From the NCBI GenBank assembly GCA_028697025.1, contig JAQVFZ010000002.1, positions 1-45,389 on the forward strand: a stretch of 45,389 nt of DNA. The letters run 5' to 3'. This stretch comes from Candidatus Izemoplasmatales bacterium (GTDB lineage Bacteria > Bacillota_I > Bacilli_A > Izemoplasmatales > Hujiaoplasmataceae). Position numbers and translations under genes: made by a program. This document shows positions 1 through 8,195 of the stretch, piece after piece. The notes beneath the pieces were generated by a model that saw only the letters and a program-made list of their open reading frames with translations, had not been told where the DNA came from and did no database searches. The first letter of the stretch is position 1. Each line of letters opens with the position of its first letter.

Positions 1-1017
1 AAGATCGATTTCGGAATCCAATGGTCTGATTTCATTGGTTCTACGTCCGTCTGGGCGAATCTTATCTACGGTAATCAATCTTCTTACCTCATTGACTTGA
101 ATCAATTCCAGTACTTGTTTGGCAAATGAAAGATTTTTTTCCAATTCTTCCCTTTCCAATTTTGCTTCTTTATATTCTTTTTCCAAAATATCCAAAATTT
201 CGTTTTCGATATCTTCAATAGTATTCTGTCTTTCCAATTTTTCGTGAATGGAAACGGATTTAGTGATGCGCCCATTCTCAAGTTCTCTTACTCGTTGCTC
301 AATCTCGGCTGGAACGGTCAATAATTCAACGACTATCTTTTCCTTGCCGATTTCAGAGATTACTTCTTCTTGAAAAGCTACTAGTTCCTTGATTTTATCA
401 TGAGCGAACATCAGCGCATCCAAAATCACGTCTTCTTCAACTTCTTTAGCTCCAGCTTCCACCATGTTGATGGCATCTTTGGTTCCGGCCACCATCAAAT
501 CCAAGTCTGATTCTAAAAGTTGTTCTGGATTTGGATTTAATATGAATTCTCCATTGATTAACCCGACCATGACGCCAGCTATCGGACCATCAAACGGAAC
601 ACCACCGATACCGAGGGACAAGGAAGCTCCCAACATAGCCGTCATTTCCGGAGACTTGTTTGGATCAGCACTTAAAACGGTATTGATAACTTGAACTTCA
701 TTACGGAAACCTTCAGCAAACAAAGGTCTCAACGGTCGATCGATAGCGCGAGAAATCAAAGTTTCATGTTCGGTCGGACGACCTTCACGACGTAAGAAAC
801 CGCCAGGAATCTTTCCGGCCGAATATAACTTTTCTTGATAAATAACCATCAAAGGAAAGAAATCTTGAGCCATAGCTTCCTTACTAACGACTGTAGCCGA
901 TAATACTGCAGTTTCACCATATCTGACCAAACAAGCACCAGTTGCCTGCTTAGCTAATTGACCTACTTCAACAATTATTTCTGTACGATAAAACTCTTTT
1001 TTAAAAACTCTTTTCAT
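1..1017 (-). CDS. pnp: Polynucleotide phosphorylase, N-terminal part (cut by window edge)
   Basis: Phosphorolytic 3'-5' exoribonuclease of the RNA degradosome. I translated the minus strand from the ATG at 1015-1017: 339 codons run open to the window edge, so the C-terminal half (second RNase PH domain, KH and S1) lies outside. The protein opens MKRVFKKEFYRTEIIVEVGQ and carries the family stretches GGFLRREGRP and SRAIDRPLRPLF of the first RNase PH domain, followed by the helical linker and the beginning of the second core (DKIRPDGRRTNEIRPL). A GGGG ribosome-binding stretch sits 7 bases before the start. It lies just downstream of rpsO, the usual order, but has its own extended -10. Confidence 0.97.
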   Translation of the reverse strand, partial: MKRVFKKEFYRTEIIVEVGQLAKQATGACLVRYGETAVLSATVVSKEAMAQDFFPLMVIYQEKLYSAGKIPGGFLRREGRPTEHETLISRAIDRPLRPLFAEGFRNEVQVINTVLSADPNKSPEMTAMLGASLSLGIGGVPFDGPIAGVMVGLINGEFILNPNPEQLLESDLDLMVAGTKDAINMVEAGAKEVEEDVILDALMFAHDKIKELVAFQEEVISEIGKEKIVVELLTVPAEIEQRVRELENGRITKSVSIHEKLERQNTIEDIENEILDILEKEYKEAKLEREELEKNLSFAKQVLELIQVNEVRRLITVDKIRPDGRRTNEIRPLDSEIDL

Positions 1018-1061
1018 TAATTTACCCCATTTCAGACTATTATAATATTGCCTAATTAAAT

Positions 1062-1070
1062 ATTATAACA
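1062..1070 (-). promoter_or_regulatory. Candidate pnp promoter (extended -10)
   Basis: On the minus strand this reads TGTTATAAT, an extended -10 about 45 bases before the pnp start and after the rpsO hairpin. No good -35 is visible at 17 bases. A second TATAAT lies at 1039-1044. This is inference from motif match only. Confidence 0.5.
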
Positions 1071-1092
1071 TAAATTTATAATTTACACACTA

Positions 1093-1126
1093 GAATCAAA
1101 GAAATAGCACCCGACAAATCGGGTGC
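1093..1126 (-). terminator. Stem-loop between rpsO and pnp, likely terminator
   Basis: A perfect 8-bp stem, GCACCCGA / TCGGGTGC (1107-1114 with 1119-1126, loop of 4), stands 8 bases after the rpsO stop on the minus strand and is followed by a U-rich run (UAUUUCUUUGAUU). It fits a moderate intrinsic terminator. It could instead act as an RNA-processing hairpin, as known for rpsO-pnp in other bacteria. Confidence 0.65.
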
Positions 1127-1133
1127 ATATTAC

Positions 1134-1403
1134 TTATCTTCTTAATCCTAATTTTTTAACTAAATTAGCATATCTTTCCTTTGAAACCGATTTTAGATAG
1201 TTTAATAAACTTCTACGTTTACCAACCTTCATCAATAAGCCTCTACGGGAATGATGATCGTGTTTATGAACCTTCAAATGTTCGTTCAAAAGATTGATTT
1301 CTTCTGAAAGCAGAGCAATTTGAATTTCCGGAGAACCCGTATCTCCTTCTTTCAATTGGTTTTCAACAACGATTTCTTTGATTCTTTCTTTGGTCAATGC
1401 CAT
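1134..1403 (-). CDS. rpsO: 30S ribosomal protein S15
   Basis: Primary 16S rRNA-binding protein of the small subunit platform. At 89 residues it has the exact family length, with the signatures [11 protein letters not shown] near residue 23 and [16 protein letters not shown]-like segment near residues 46-62 (here read as [15 protein letters not shown]). A very strong Shine-Dalgarno (AAAAGGAGGA at 1411-1420) fixes the ATG. The gene has its own consensus promoter and a leader of about 80 bases that could carry autoregulation. In many Bacillota rpsO follows truB-ribF; here it is about 8 kb from them. Confidence 0.98.
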   Translation of the reverse strand: MALTKERIKEIVVENQLKEGDTGSPEIQIALLSEEINLLNEHLKVHKHDHHSRRGLLMKVGKRRSLLNYLKSVSKERYANLVKKLGLRR

Positions 1404-1448
1404 AGTATTTTCCTCCTTTTATAAGTTACTTACCATAAAACCGAATTA

Positions 1449-1467
1449 AAGCGTCGGAGTGTCGCTT
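1449..1467 (-). promoter_or_regulatory. rpsO leader stem-loop, possible S15 autoregulatory element
   Basis: Within the rpsO 5' leader the minus strand forms a 5-bp stem AAGCG/CGCTT (1463-1467 with 1449-1453) around a 9-base loop ACACTCCGA. S15 represses its own mRNA in several bacterial groups through leader structures that mimic the 16S three-way junction. That this stem is part of such an element is inference; I could not fold the full leader. Confidence 0.3.
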
Positions 1468-1492
1468 ATATCCCGTCTTAGGCGCACAAAGT

Positions 1493-1521
1493 ATTATATC
1501 ATAGCTTAATTATTTTAGCAA
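1493..1521 (-). promoter_or_regulatory. rpsO promoter (sigma-A type)
   Basis: Minus strand: -35 TTGCTA (1516-1521), spacer exactly 17, -10 TATAAT (1493-1498). The transcript would start about 80 bases before rpsO. The -35 lies only a few bases beyond the stop of the upstream nuclease gene. Confidence 0.85.
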
Positions 1522-1528
1522 GAATTTT

Positions 1529-3190
1529 TTACTTGCTTTCTTTTCCAATCAAAGCTTTCAAGCCTTGAACGATTTGGTACATTGAGTAGGTGTCCTGACG
1601 GCAATAGAGCAATAGATTTTTTCTTTTTTCATCAGCCTCGACCTTGGTCAATTCCGACAGGCTTTGAAAGGCTTTGTAAGCCTTGACGCCATCATTGATC
1701 AAAAGGTTTTCATAAGCGTCTTTCTTGAACAGTTTTATCACTTGCTTTAACGAATAGGATCCACCCAAATCGGGGTGATAGAGATTGTAGACCTCGAGGT
1801 CTGCGCCATCATAACCAATTCTTTGATATAGAGTCTTGTTAGTTTTGATAATATCCAATAAATCAAATAAGCGATTGATGATTTTATTTATGTCTTTTTG
1901 AAATTCAGGGAAAACCAACTTCAATTCTTCGAGTCTTGTTTTTTCAAAGGTTTTATTGTACACGACAATGGAAGAATCGCTTTGGTTTAAAATCCGGATT
2001 AAATTCTCCAGCAGTAATTTTCTTTCATCCTTTAAAGGATTGGCCAAGAATTCAAAATGATTTTCATCAATTTGAAATTCATGATTTGGATGACTTTGAA
2101 TATGAATAGAATATTGAAAAACCGATTGTGAATAAGGACTTTCACCACGATATTTGGGTATAGCTTGCGGATTCGCTTCAAAATCAAGGTAATATAGCGG
2201 ATATTTCATTTGATTCAAGCCTAAATCAAGTTTCTTTGCATGAAAAAACAGGCTTGAATTATCACAACAATATCTCTGCATTAAATTGTTTTGATCTTTT
2301 AACCAGAATATCGGCAAATCTTGCATAGAGACGTAACCTTCATTTAATAGATCATAGGTGTCATGATGAATATTGCCTTCTTCCGTTGTTTCATTAAAAC
2401 CTAAATGTGAGTTGAAATAATCAAGAATAGAGGTGTTTTCGGGCAAATGGGAATAGCAAAAATCAATAAACTTGCATGCATTTGGTTTTCCCTTGCTACA
2501 AGCCTTTTTTTCAAGTATGCACGGCGTAAAATCATTTAGTTCAAGATGGTTGATCATTCGAAACAAAGCAATTTCGACAATTTCATCGATTTTATCAAGT
2601 TTGGAAAAATCAAAGAGATGATAAAGTTTTTCACTGTATGAAATTCCGTCGTACATATATTCCGAATTAAGAAATACAAAGTAAAGGCGATAGTTTTTTT
2701 GAGGATAGACCTTTTTAAGAATGAAATATTTCAAAGCGTAACTAAAGACAATCCGTCCTAAACTCTCATAAGTCGAGTACAATTTATCCAGTTTTTCTTC
2801 AAGATTCTTGTTTGTGATTTTTGGTATTACCGGTTCAAATACTCCTGATTGATTCGGTTGAAAAACCGCAACTTTATCTTGCCCATCCTTGAATTTCAAC
2901 TCAATGAAATCTGTCGAAGTGTATGGTGTAAGGCAATATAGAATATCATCATCGACGAGAAAATCATAGTTTTCCGATAAAGTAATTTCGTGTTCAAATT
3001 CGTAGGTTAAATTAATGTTTTTTCTGATTTCTTTTTGAGGGCTGTATAGATGACTCAACAAAATATCGCGAAAAACTGCATTTTCTTGCGACATTTCCTT
3101 GTTGAGATATAAAGCTGTAAACGGATCGTTCAAAGCCGCAAAACGGCGACAGCGATTATAATTGATAACAGCGTTCGCATTTACAAGCAT
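1529..3190 (-). CDS. DUF2779-family protein: RecB/Cas4-like nuclease fused to RNase H-fold exonuclease
   Basis: Not assigned a function in the literature I know; the C-terminal half matches the DUF2779 family. Two nuclease-like parts are visible in its 553 residues. N-terminal half: C14, D76, and E97-x-K99 fit the PDDEXK core of RecB/Cas4-type nucleases, and C231, C239 and C245 together with C14 resemble the one-plus-three cysteine arrangement that holds a [4Fe-4S] cluster in AddB/Cas4. C-terminal half (about 330-553): D336-x-E338 in YYLDFEA, a D443/D446 segment and D533 in YCRQDTY fit a DEDD-type 3'-5' exonuclease. It lies 14 bases after the NUDIX gene with AAAGGAG before the ATG, so it is the last gene of that operon. 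The domain reading is inference from motifs. Confidence 0.75.
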   Translation of the reverse strand: MLVNANAVINYNRCRRFAALNDPFTALYLNKEMSQENAVFRDILLSHLYSPQKEIRKNINLTYEFEHEITLSENYDFLVDDDILYCLTPYTSTDFIELKFKDGQDKVAVFQPNQSGVFEPVIPKITNKNLEEKLDKLYSTYESLGRIVFSYALKYFILKKVYPQKNYRLYFVFLNSEYMYDGISYSEKLYHLFDFSKLDKIDEIVEIALFRMINHLELNDFTPCILEKKACSKGKPNACKFIDFCYSHLPENTSILDYFNSHLGFNETTEEGNIHHDTYDLLNEGYVSMQDLPIFWLKDQNNLMQRYCCDNSSLFFHAKKLDLGLNQMKYPLYYLDFEANPQAIPKYRGESPYSQSVFQYSIHIQSHPNHEFQIDENHFEFLANPLKDERKLLLENLIRILNQSDSSIVVYNKTFEKTRLEELKLVFPEFQKDINKIINRLFDLLDIIKTNKTLYQRIGYDGADLEVYNLYHPDLGGSYSLKQVIKLFKKDAYENLLINDGVKAYKAFQSLSELTKVEADEKRKNLLLYCRQDTYSMYQIVQGLKALIGKESK

Positions 3191-3204
3191 ATATGCTCCT
3201 TTGG

Positions 3205-3681
3205 TTATAATGAATTAATGATGGCGATAAACTCTCTCTGCTGGATGTTATCGGCATGGGGAAAGGCAGATTCATGCGAATCAAACAAAGTTAAGGCTTC
3301 ATTAACACTTAACCAATGTTCAGTTATGTCTTGATTGATTTCTTCTTCAGTAAACTTACGGTCCGACTTTCCGTTTAGATCTGCGTTGACTAAAAAATAA
3401 TGGGTTTCCCAGTTTTCTTCCGGAAAATATTCTTTTATCACCAGCGTTTTTCGAATTATTTCGCCTTTATATCCTGTTTCTTCTAGAAGTTCCCTCAGGA
3501 CAGCTTGTTCAGGAGTTTCTCCAGGTTCTATCCCTCCGCCAGGACTCATGTATACATCGATTCTTCTTGCGTGCAACAACAATAACTTGTCATCAACAAG
3601 AACCAACGCACGGCTCGAGCGTCTAGTCTTAGTTGCTATATCTTCTTTGCTGAGATTATCAGCGTAAATCTCGATAATCAT
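3205..3681 (-). CDS. NUDIX hydrolase
   Basis: Hydrolyses a nucleoside diphosphate linked to some moiety; the substrate cannot be told from sequence. The full Nudix box runs from G49 to Y71, with G49, E55, R63, E64, E67, E68 and G70 all in place. The length of 158 residues is typical of MutT-like proteins. The start is the ATG at 3679-3681 with AGGAG 6 bases upstream; the first 23 bases overlap the end of the membrane-protein gene before it, which suggests translational coupling. The DUF2779 nuclease follows after 14 bases. Confidence 0.9.
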   Translation of the reverse strand: MIIEIYADNLSKEDIATKTRRSSRALVLVDDKLLLLHARRIDVYMSPGGGIEPGETPEQAVLRELLEETGYKGEIIRKTLVIKEYFPEENWETHYFLVNADLNGKSDRKFTEEEINQDITEHWLSVNEALTLFDSHESAFPHADNIQQREFIAIINSL

Positions 3682-4315
3682 TCATGTCTCCTAAAATTTT
3701 TTGAACTGGTTTTTGAAAAAAGTCAACGAATATACCGATAAAAACCAATGCGATAAATGTGTTCGGTCCGATAAAAAAATATGATTCTTCATGAGAAAAG
3801 AGCAATCCGACGATAATTGTCGCTACCAAAGCCAATGCTTCGCCAATCAATTTTCCTTTGCCAAAAGTAATTTTTAGTTTATGTGAGATTGCCAGGCAAA
3901 ATTGGTCAAGTGCAGGCAGTGGATAATTGCATAAAACTATCATATTCAAGCCTATCGCTACAAGAGATAGTGCGATAAAAACATAGGCTATGTTAATTAA
4001 AAGATGCATCTGGGTTACGTCCGGAACCACCAATAGCAGCAAATCGATCACCAAGCCGATATAAAAACTGATGAGAAGTGGAAAAAGCATCATTAAGTCA
4101 GGTTTTTTCTTTTCAATCAAATAGGCTAAACCAATCAACAACATTGCCATGATTGGCGTTAAATATCGGTAATCAATCGGAATGCCTTCATAAAAATTTC
4201 GGTTCAATGCATCCCATGAGCCCATCCCCAAATTTGATTTTTGAAAAAGTGCAACACTGAAACCGAGGATGCTTAATCCCAAGATGTATACCAAAGGTCT
4301 TTTAAAATTTTTCAT
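3659..4315 (-). CDS. YczE/YitT-like integral membrane protein
   Basis: A 218-residue protein with five to six hydrophobic segments and a short charged C-terminus. The segment near residues 29-36 (NLGMGSWD) is the hallmark of the YczE/YyaS membrane family, whose molecular role is not established. RBS GAGGAAA precedes the ATG. It is the first gene of a three-gene operon (this gene, NUDIX, DUF2779 nuclease) placed directly after the lon terminator. The family call is from recognition of the motif and topology; transport function would be a guess. Confidence 0.7.
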   Translation of the reverse strand: MKNFKRPLVYILGLSILGFSVALFQKSNLGMGSWDALNRNFYEGIPIDYRYLTPIMAMLLIGLAYLIEKKKPDLMMLFPLLISFYIGLVIDLLLLVVPDVTQMHLLINIAYVFIALSLVAIGLNMIVLCNYPLPALDQFCLAISHKLKITFGKGKLIGEALALVATIIVGLLFSHEESYFFIGPNTFIALVFIGIFVDFFQKPVQKILGDMNDYRDLR

Positions 4316-4327
4316 ATTTCCTCTATA

Positions 4328-4339
4328 TTAAGCGCTTAA
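4328..4339. promoter_or_regulatory. 12-bp perfect palindrome before the yczE-like gene
   Basis: TTAAGCGCTTAA lies between the lon terminator and the yczE-like ATG, 12 bases before the start. Position suits an operator or a short RNA structure. No regulator is known. Confidence 0.3.
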
Positions 4340-4343
4340 AGCC

Positions 4344-4368
4344 AAAAAAGCTATCAAAGGCGATAGCT
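4344..4368 (-). terminator. Intrinsic terminator of lon
   Basis: On the minus strand AGCTATC / GATAGCT forms a 7-bp stem (4362-4368 with 4349-4355) with a 6-base loop, directly followed by six U (4344-4349). It begins at the last base of the lon stop codon. Confidence 0.8.
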
Positions 4369-6689
4369 TAGTCAAGCAATGCAATTTTTATAACGTCATC
4401 AATTGTTTTGGCATAATGAATCTTTAAAACGTCCTGGACTTCTTTTGGAATATCTTCCACGTCTTTTTCATTGCCTTCAGGAATGATGATTTCCTTGAGA
4501 CCGGTCCTGGCCGCAGCAATTGACTTTTCTTTTAATCCACCAATTGGCAATACGCGACCGTTAAGAGTTATTTCACCCGTCATGCCAACGAAACGATTGA
4601 CTTTTCTATTGGTCATTACCGATATCAAGGCAGTGGCAATAGTCACCCCGGCTGAAGGACCGTCTTTTGGAATGGCACCTTCAGGCACGTGGATATGAAA
4701 ATCGTTCTTATCCAATATTTCTTGGTCTATGCCGAGCTTGCTCGCGTTACTTTTCACATATGATAAAGCGGCCATAGCCGACTCTTTCATAACATCACCG
4801 AGATTTCCGGTCAAGACCAAGTTGTTTTTGCCTTCATAATAAGTGGCTTCAACTTCCAATGTGTCGCCGCCTGCCATTGTGTAGGCTAGTCCGGTGACTA
4901 CTCCAACCATGTCTGATTTCAGGACTTGGTTGTTCTTGAACAGAGGTTTGCCGAGATACTTGTTGAGATTATCCTGTTTGATGGTTATATTATCAAGGTT
5001 TTTGGTCAAGATTTGCTTGATGGCTTTTCTGACGATTGAACCAATCAATCTTTCCAGTTGTCTGACTCCTGCTTCCCTGGTATAATCACGAATGATAATC
5101 TTGATTGCCGCATCGGTGATTGTCAGTTTTTTTGTCTCTAAGCCATGACTTTTGATTTGCTTTTCAACGAGAAATTGCTTGGCAATATAAAACTTTTCTA
5201 TTTCCGTATACGAACTTAATTCAATGACTTCCATTCTGTCCCTTAAAGGTTCCGGAATGTTTTGCAGATAGTTTGCAGTTGTTATGAATAGAACTTGGGA
5301 AAGATCATAATCTTCTTCGACATAATGATCGCTGAAGAATTGGTTCTGCTCTGGGTCTAAAACTTCCAGGAGCGCTGAAGCTGGGTCGCTTCTATCAGTC
5401 ATCGCCAACTTGTCGATTTCATCAATCAGGAAGACAGGGTTGACAACCTTGGCCTTGATCATGCCATTGATGATTCTACCAGGCAGAGCGCCGACATATG
5501 TTCTTCTATGGCCCCTGATTTCCGCTTCATCATGGACGCCACCCAAACTGGTTTTGACAAACTCACGGTTAAGGGCATTGGCTATCGATTTTGCTAAAGA
5601 TGTTTTACCTACTCCAGGAGGACCGCTTAAACAGAGAATTGTTTGAGGATTTTTCCCCGTCAGCATCTTTACTGATAGATATTCAATTATTCTTTCTTTG
5701 ACTTTTTCCAAACCAAAATGCGCATTTTCAAGTTTCTGGATGGCCACATTGATGTCTTCTTCATCTTTCGTGGTTTTCGCCCAAGGAATTGATATCAAGG
5801 TTTCCAGATAGGTTCTGACGACATTGGATTCGCTTGAGTTTGGCGAAAGATATTCATATCTTTTCAATTCTTTTAAGGCTTTTTCCTTTATCTTTGCCGG
5901 CATATCGGATTCTTCGATCTGTTCAAGGAATTTTTGGGCATCGCTTTGCTTCGAATCGCCTAATTCTTCTTGAATTGCCCGCATTTTTTCCCGCAAATAA
6001 TACTCTTTTTGATTCTGGTCAGTCGATTTTCTGACGCTTTCGTTGATTTTATTTTCGATTGATTGTAAAGTTTTTTCTTTTTCGATGTCTTCCAATAAAT
6101 ATTTTAGCCTTTGATTTATTGACATCTCCTTAAGATATTTGATTCTTTCGTTTTCCGGTATTCTAAGTTCTGAAGCCACTAAATCAGACAATTGTTCTGA
6201 GGTCATGCCTTTATTTAAAGTGTCTAGTACTTTTTTGGAATCACGGAAGATGAATTTTGCATTTTCGATGATTTCTTTTGAAACCATCTTGAGTAGGACT
6301 TGTTCTTCATTGAGATCGTCCTGTACAAGAACCAGGGAAGTGAAATCAATCAGATAGAACGGTTCTTTAGCGATTAAATCATTTAATTTGACTCTGGCTA
6401 TCGGTTCAAATTTTATCTTATAGTTGCCGTTAGGCAACTTAATCTTTACACTAATTCTCGCGAGGATACCAACTTCAACCAAATCAGAAAACTCTGGTTC
6501 TTCAATCGTAGGATTTTCCTGAAAAACCAGCAATACATGGCCATCGCGATTGGTTTCTGCTTCAGTTATTGCATTTTTTGAGAAATCTCTTCCAATCTCC
6601 ACCCTGATGTCGGATGCGGGCAGGAATACTACACCTCTGACTGCGATAACCGGTAAGTGATCGGAAAATACCTTATTCGGATTATACAT
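4368..6689 (-). CDS. lon: ATP-dependent protease Lon
   Basis: Cytosolic AAA+ protease that degrades misfolded and regulatory proteins. All parts are present in 773 residues: N-terminal substrate domain (about 10-205), coiled linker, AAA+ module with Walker A GPPGVGKT at 356-363 and Walker B VFLIDEID ending near 426, and the S16 proteolytic domain. The catalytic dyad falls at S679 (PKDGPSAG) and K722 (GGLKEK), 43 residues apart as in the family. The ATG is preceded by GAGGTGAG. It has its own extended -10 and a terminator, so it is probably monocistronic. No CIRCE or CtsR box is visible upstream. Confidence 0.98.
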   Translation of the reverse strand: MYNPNKVFSDHLPVIAVRGVVFLPASDIRVEIGRDFSKNAITEAETNRDGHVLLVFQENPTIEEPEFSDLVEVGILARISVKIKLPNGNYKIKFEPIARVKLNDLIAKEPFYLIDFTSLVLVQDDLNEEQVLLKMVSKEIIENAKFIFRDSKKVLDTLNKGMTSEQLSDLVASELRIPENERIKYLKEMSINQRLKYLLEDIEKEKTLQSIENKINESVRKSTDQNQKEYYLREKMRAIQEELGDSKQSDAQKFLEQIEESDMPAKIKEKALKELKRYEYLSPNSSESNVVRTYLETLISIPWAKTTKDEEDINVAIQKLENAHFGLEKVKERIIEYLSVKMLTGKNPQTILCLSGPPGVGKTSLAKSIANALNREFVKTSLGGVHDEAEIRGHRRTYVGALPGRIINGMIKAKVVNPVFLIDEIDKLAMTDRSDPASALLEVLDPEQNQFFSDHYVEEDYDLSQVLFITTANYLQNIPEPLRDRMEVIELSSYTEIEKFYIAKQFLVEKQIKSHGLETKKLTITDAAIKIIIRDYTREAGVRQLERLIGSIVRKAIKQILTKNLDNITIKQDNLNKYLGKPLFKNNQVLKSDMVGVVTGLAYTMAGGDTLEVEATYYEGKNNLVLTGNLGDVMKESAMAALSYVKSNASKLGIDQEILDKNDFHIHVPEGAIPKDGPSAGVTIATALISVMTNRKVNRFVGMTGEITLNGRVLPIGGLKEKSIAAARTGLKEIIIPEGNEKDVEDIPKEVQDVLKIHYAKTIDDVIKIALLD

Positions 6690-6709
6690 ATACTCACCTC
6701 ATCATAATT

Positions 6710-6733
6710 TTGATTATCAATCATATTTTACCA
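6710..6733 (-). promoter_or_regulatory. lon promoter: extended -10 with adjacent 11-bp palindrome
   Basis: Minus strand TGGTAAAAT (6725-6733) is an extended -10 without a recognisable -35. Directly downstream, around the expected transcript start, lies TTGATAATCAA (6710-6720), a palindrome of two 5-base arms. The operator role is inference. Confidence 0.45.
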
Positions 6734-6742
6734 TAAATAAGA

Positions 6743-6795
6743 AAAAACACCTAATATTTTACTGCTTGATTTTTGATAAAATGTTAGGGGTTTTT
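6743..6795. terminator. Long bidirectional hairpin terminator after tig
   Basis: Two 19-base arms (6743-6761 and 6777-6795) pair with only two mismatches around a 15-base loop, with A-run and T-run at the outer ends, so it can end transcripts from either side. In the gene direction (minus) it ends the tig transcript before the lon promoter. Confidence 0.8.
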
Positions 6796-6820
6796 TATTA
6801 AATTAATTAAGTTTTATTTA

Positions 6821-8116
6821 CTATTTTGCTTGGTTAGCCGAAGATACAATCAAGTCCAAAGCTTTTTTATAAGTGATTTCCGCAACGATTGCAGATTCAG
6901 GTATTGCATTTTTGGCTTGTTCTAAAGTCACATTTTGTGATTTGTATTGTTCAACGATTTCCAAATACTTGTTTTCGATTTCTTCTTTTGAAGCGGTCAA
7001 ACCTTCTGCTTTAGCAATTTCATTGACAACGAATTGTTCAGAAAGAGTTTTTTTGGCTTGTTCTTCCAATTCTTTTTCGAATTCTTCTTCAGTCTTGCCC
7101 ATGTATTGCAAATACATATTGAAATCCAAACCGTATTGTTTGATTTGATTCATTGTATTTTCTTTCATGGTTTTTGCTTCGTCTTTGATCATTTCTACCG
7201 GTAAGTCGAATTCAGCGTTTTCAGTTGCTTTGGCAATTACAGTTTGACGTAAATGTTCTTCATTTTGTTTTTCTTTAAAAGATTTCATTTCTTCATGAAC
7301 ATGGTGTTTATAGGCTTCAACTGTATCAACTCCGTCAAGATTCAACTCCTTGACGAAATCTTCATCCAGGGCAGGCACAACTCTTTGTTTGATTTCATGG
7401 ATTTTAACTGCAAAGACAGCTTCTTTGCCAGCTAAAGATTTTTCTTGGTAATCTTCTGGGAAAGTGACTACGACATCTTTTTCTTCACCTGAAGCCATCC
7501 CGATCATTTGCTCTTCGAATCCCGGAATGAAACTGCCCGAACCAATTACCATTTCGTGGTTTTCAGCTGTTCCGCCGGCAAATTTTTCACCGTTGACAGA
7601 TCCGGAAAAATCAAATACAGCGGTATCTCCACTAACGATGACACCTTCTTCTTTGATGACCATTTCTGCGTTTTGTTCTAGTTTGCGTCCGATTTCCGCT
7701 TCAATTTCAGCTTGAGAAGGTTCGACAGGCAACAATTCAACTTTTAGGTTCTTATATTCTCCCAATTTGATTTCTGGTCTTACGGCAACCGTCACTTTAT
7801 AAGAGAAATCTTCTCCTCTTTTGACTTTATTGATGTCAAGGTCGATTTGAGGCTGAGCGACAACATCAATTTCATTTTCCATTACGGTATTGTAATAAGT
7901 TTCCTGCAAAACATGTTGAATCGCTTCTTCATATAGTGATTCCACACCGTATTTTGCTTCATAGATGCTTCTTGGCGCTTTGCCTTTTCTAAAACCTTTG
8001 ATGGTTACTTTTTCATTTTCAATAGCGAATGCATGGTCAAGTCCATGTTCAAACTGTTCTTTACTTACTTGCACCTCGAAGTGCACGCGTGATCCACTTA
8101 ATTTATCAATTATCAT
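6821..8116 (-). CDS. tig: Trigger factor (ribosome-associated chaperone)
   Basis: Peptidyl-prolyl isomerase and chaperone that binds nascent chains at the ribosome exit tunnel. The ribosome-docking signature GFRKGKAP is at residues 41-48. The central FKBP-like domain (about 150-240, with VSGDTAVFDFSG and PGFEEQMIGM) and the helical C-terminal arm follow; 431 residues is the normal family length. GGAGG stands 8 bases before the ATG and a consensus promoter lies 30 bases further up. A strong terminator follows the stop. It neighbours lon, a frequent pairing in Bacillota (tig, clpX, lon), but no clpX is present here. Confidence 0.97.
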   Translation of the reverse strand: MIIDKLSGSRVHFEVQVSKEQFEHGLDHAFAIENEKVTIKGFRKGKAPRSIYEAKYGVESLYEEAIQHVLQETYYNTVMENEIDVVAQPQIDLDINKVKRGEDFSYKVTVAVRPEIKLGEYKNLKVELLPVEPSQAEIEAEIGRKLEQNAEMVIKEEGVIVSGDTAVFDFSGSVNGEKFAGGTAENHEMVIGSGSFIPGFEEQMIGMASGEEKDVVVTFPEDYQEKSLAGKEAVFAVKIHEIKQRVVPALDEDFVKELNLDGVDTVEAYKHHVHEEMKSFKEKQNEEHLRQTVIAKATENAEFDLPVEMIKDEAKTMKENTMNQIKQYGLDFNMYLQYMGKTEEEFEKELEEQAKKTLSEQFVVNEIAKAEGLTASKEEIENKYLEIVEQYKSQNVTLEQAKNAIPESAIVAEITYKKALDLIVSSANQAK

Positions 8117-8148
8117 TTATAATTCCTCCAAATCTTTTCACTTTTACA

Positions 8149-8177
8149 ATTATAACAAAAACCACTCAATAAATCAA
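8149..8177 (-). promoter_or_regulatory. tig promoter (sigma-A type)
   Basis: Minus strand: -35 TTGATT (8172-8177), spacer 17, -10 TATAAT (8149-8154), placed between the DUF697 stop and tig. Confidence 0.8.
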
Positions 8178-8195
8178 ACTTTTTAGCTTTCAAAA

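Noticed and set aside
1517-1537. Hairpin AGCAAG / CTTGCT at the end of the dual-nuclease gene
   Set aside because: It has no U-run after it on the minus strand and coincides with the rpsO -35, so I do not call it a terminator.
4471-6357. Several plus-strand open frames of 60-80 codons inside lon
   Set aside because: They lie antisense to a complete lon gene, lack ribosome-binding sites and show no recognisable protein pattern. The same applies to plus-strand frames inside tig, mutS2, parC, parE, rel and others.
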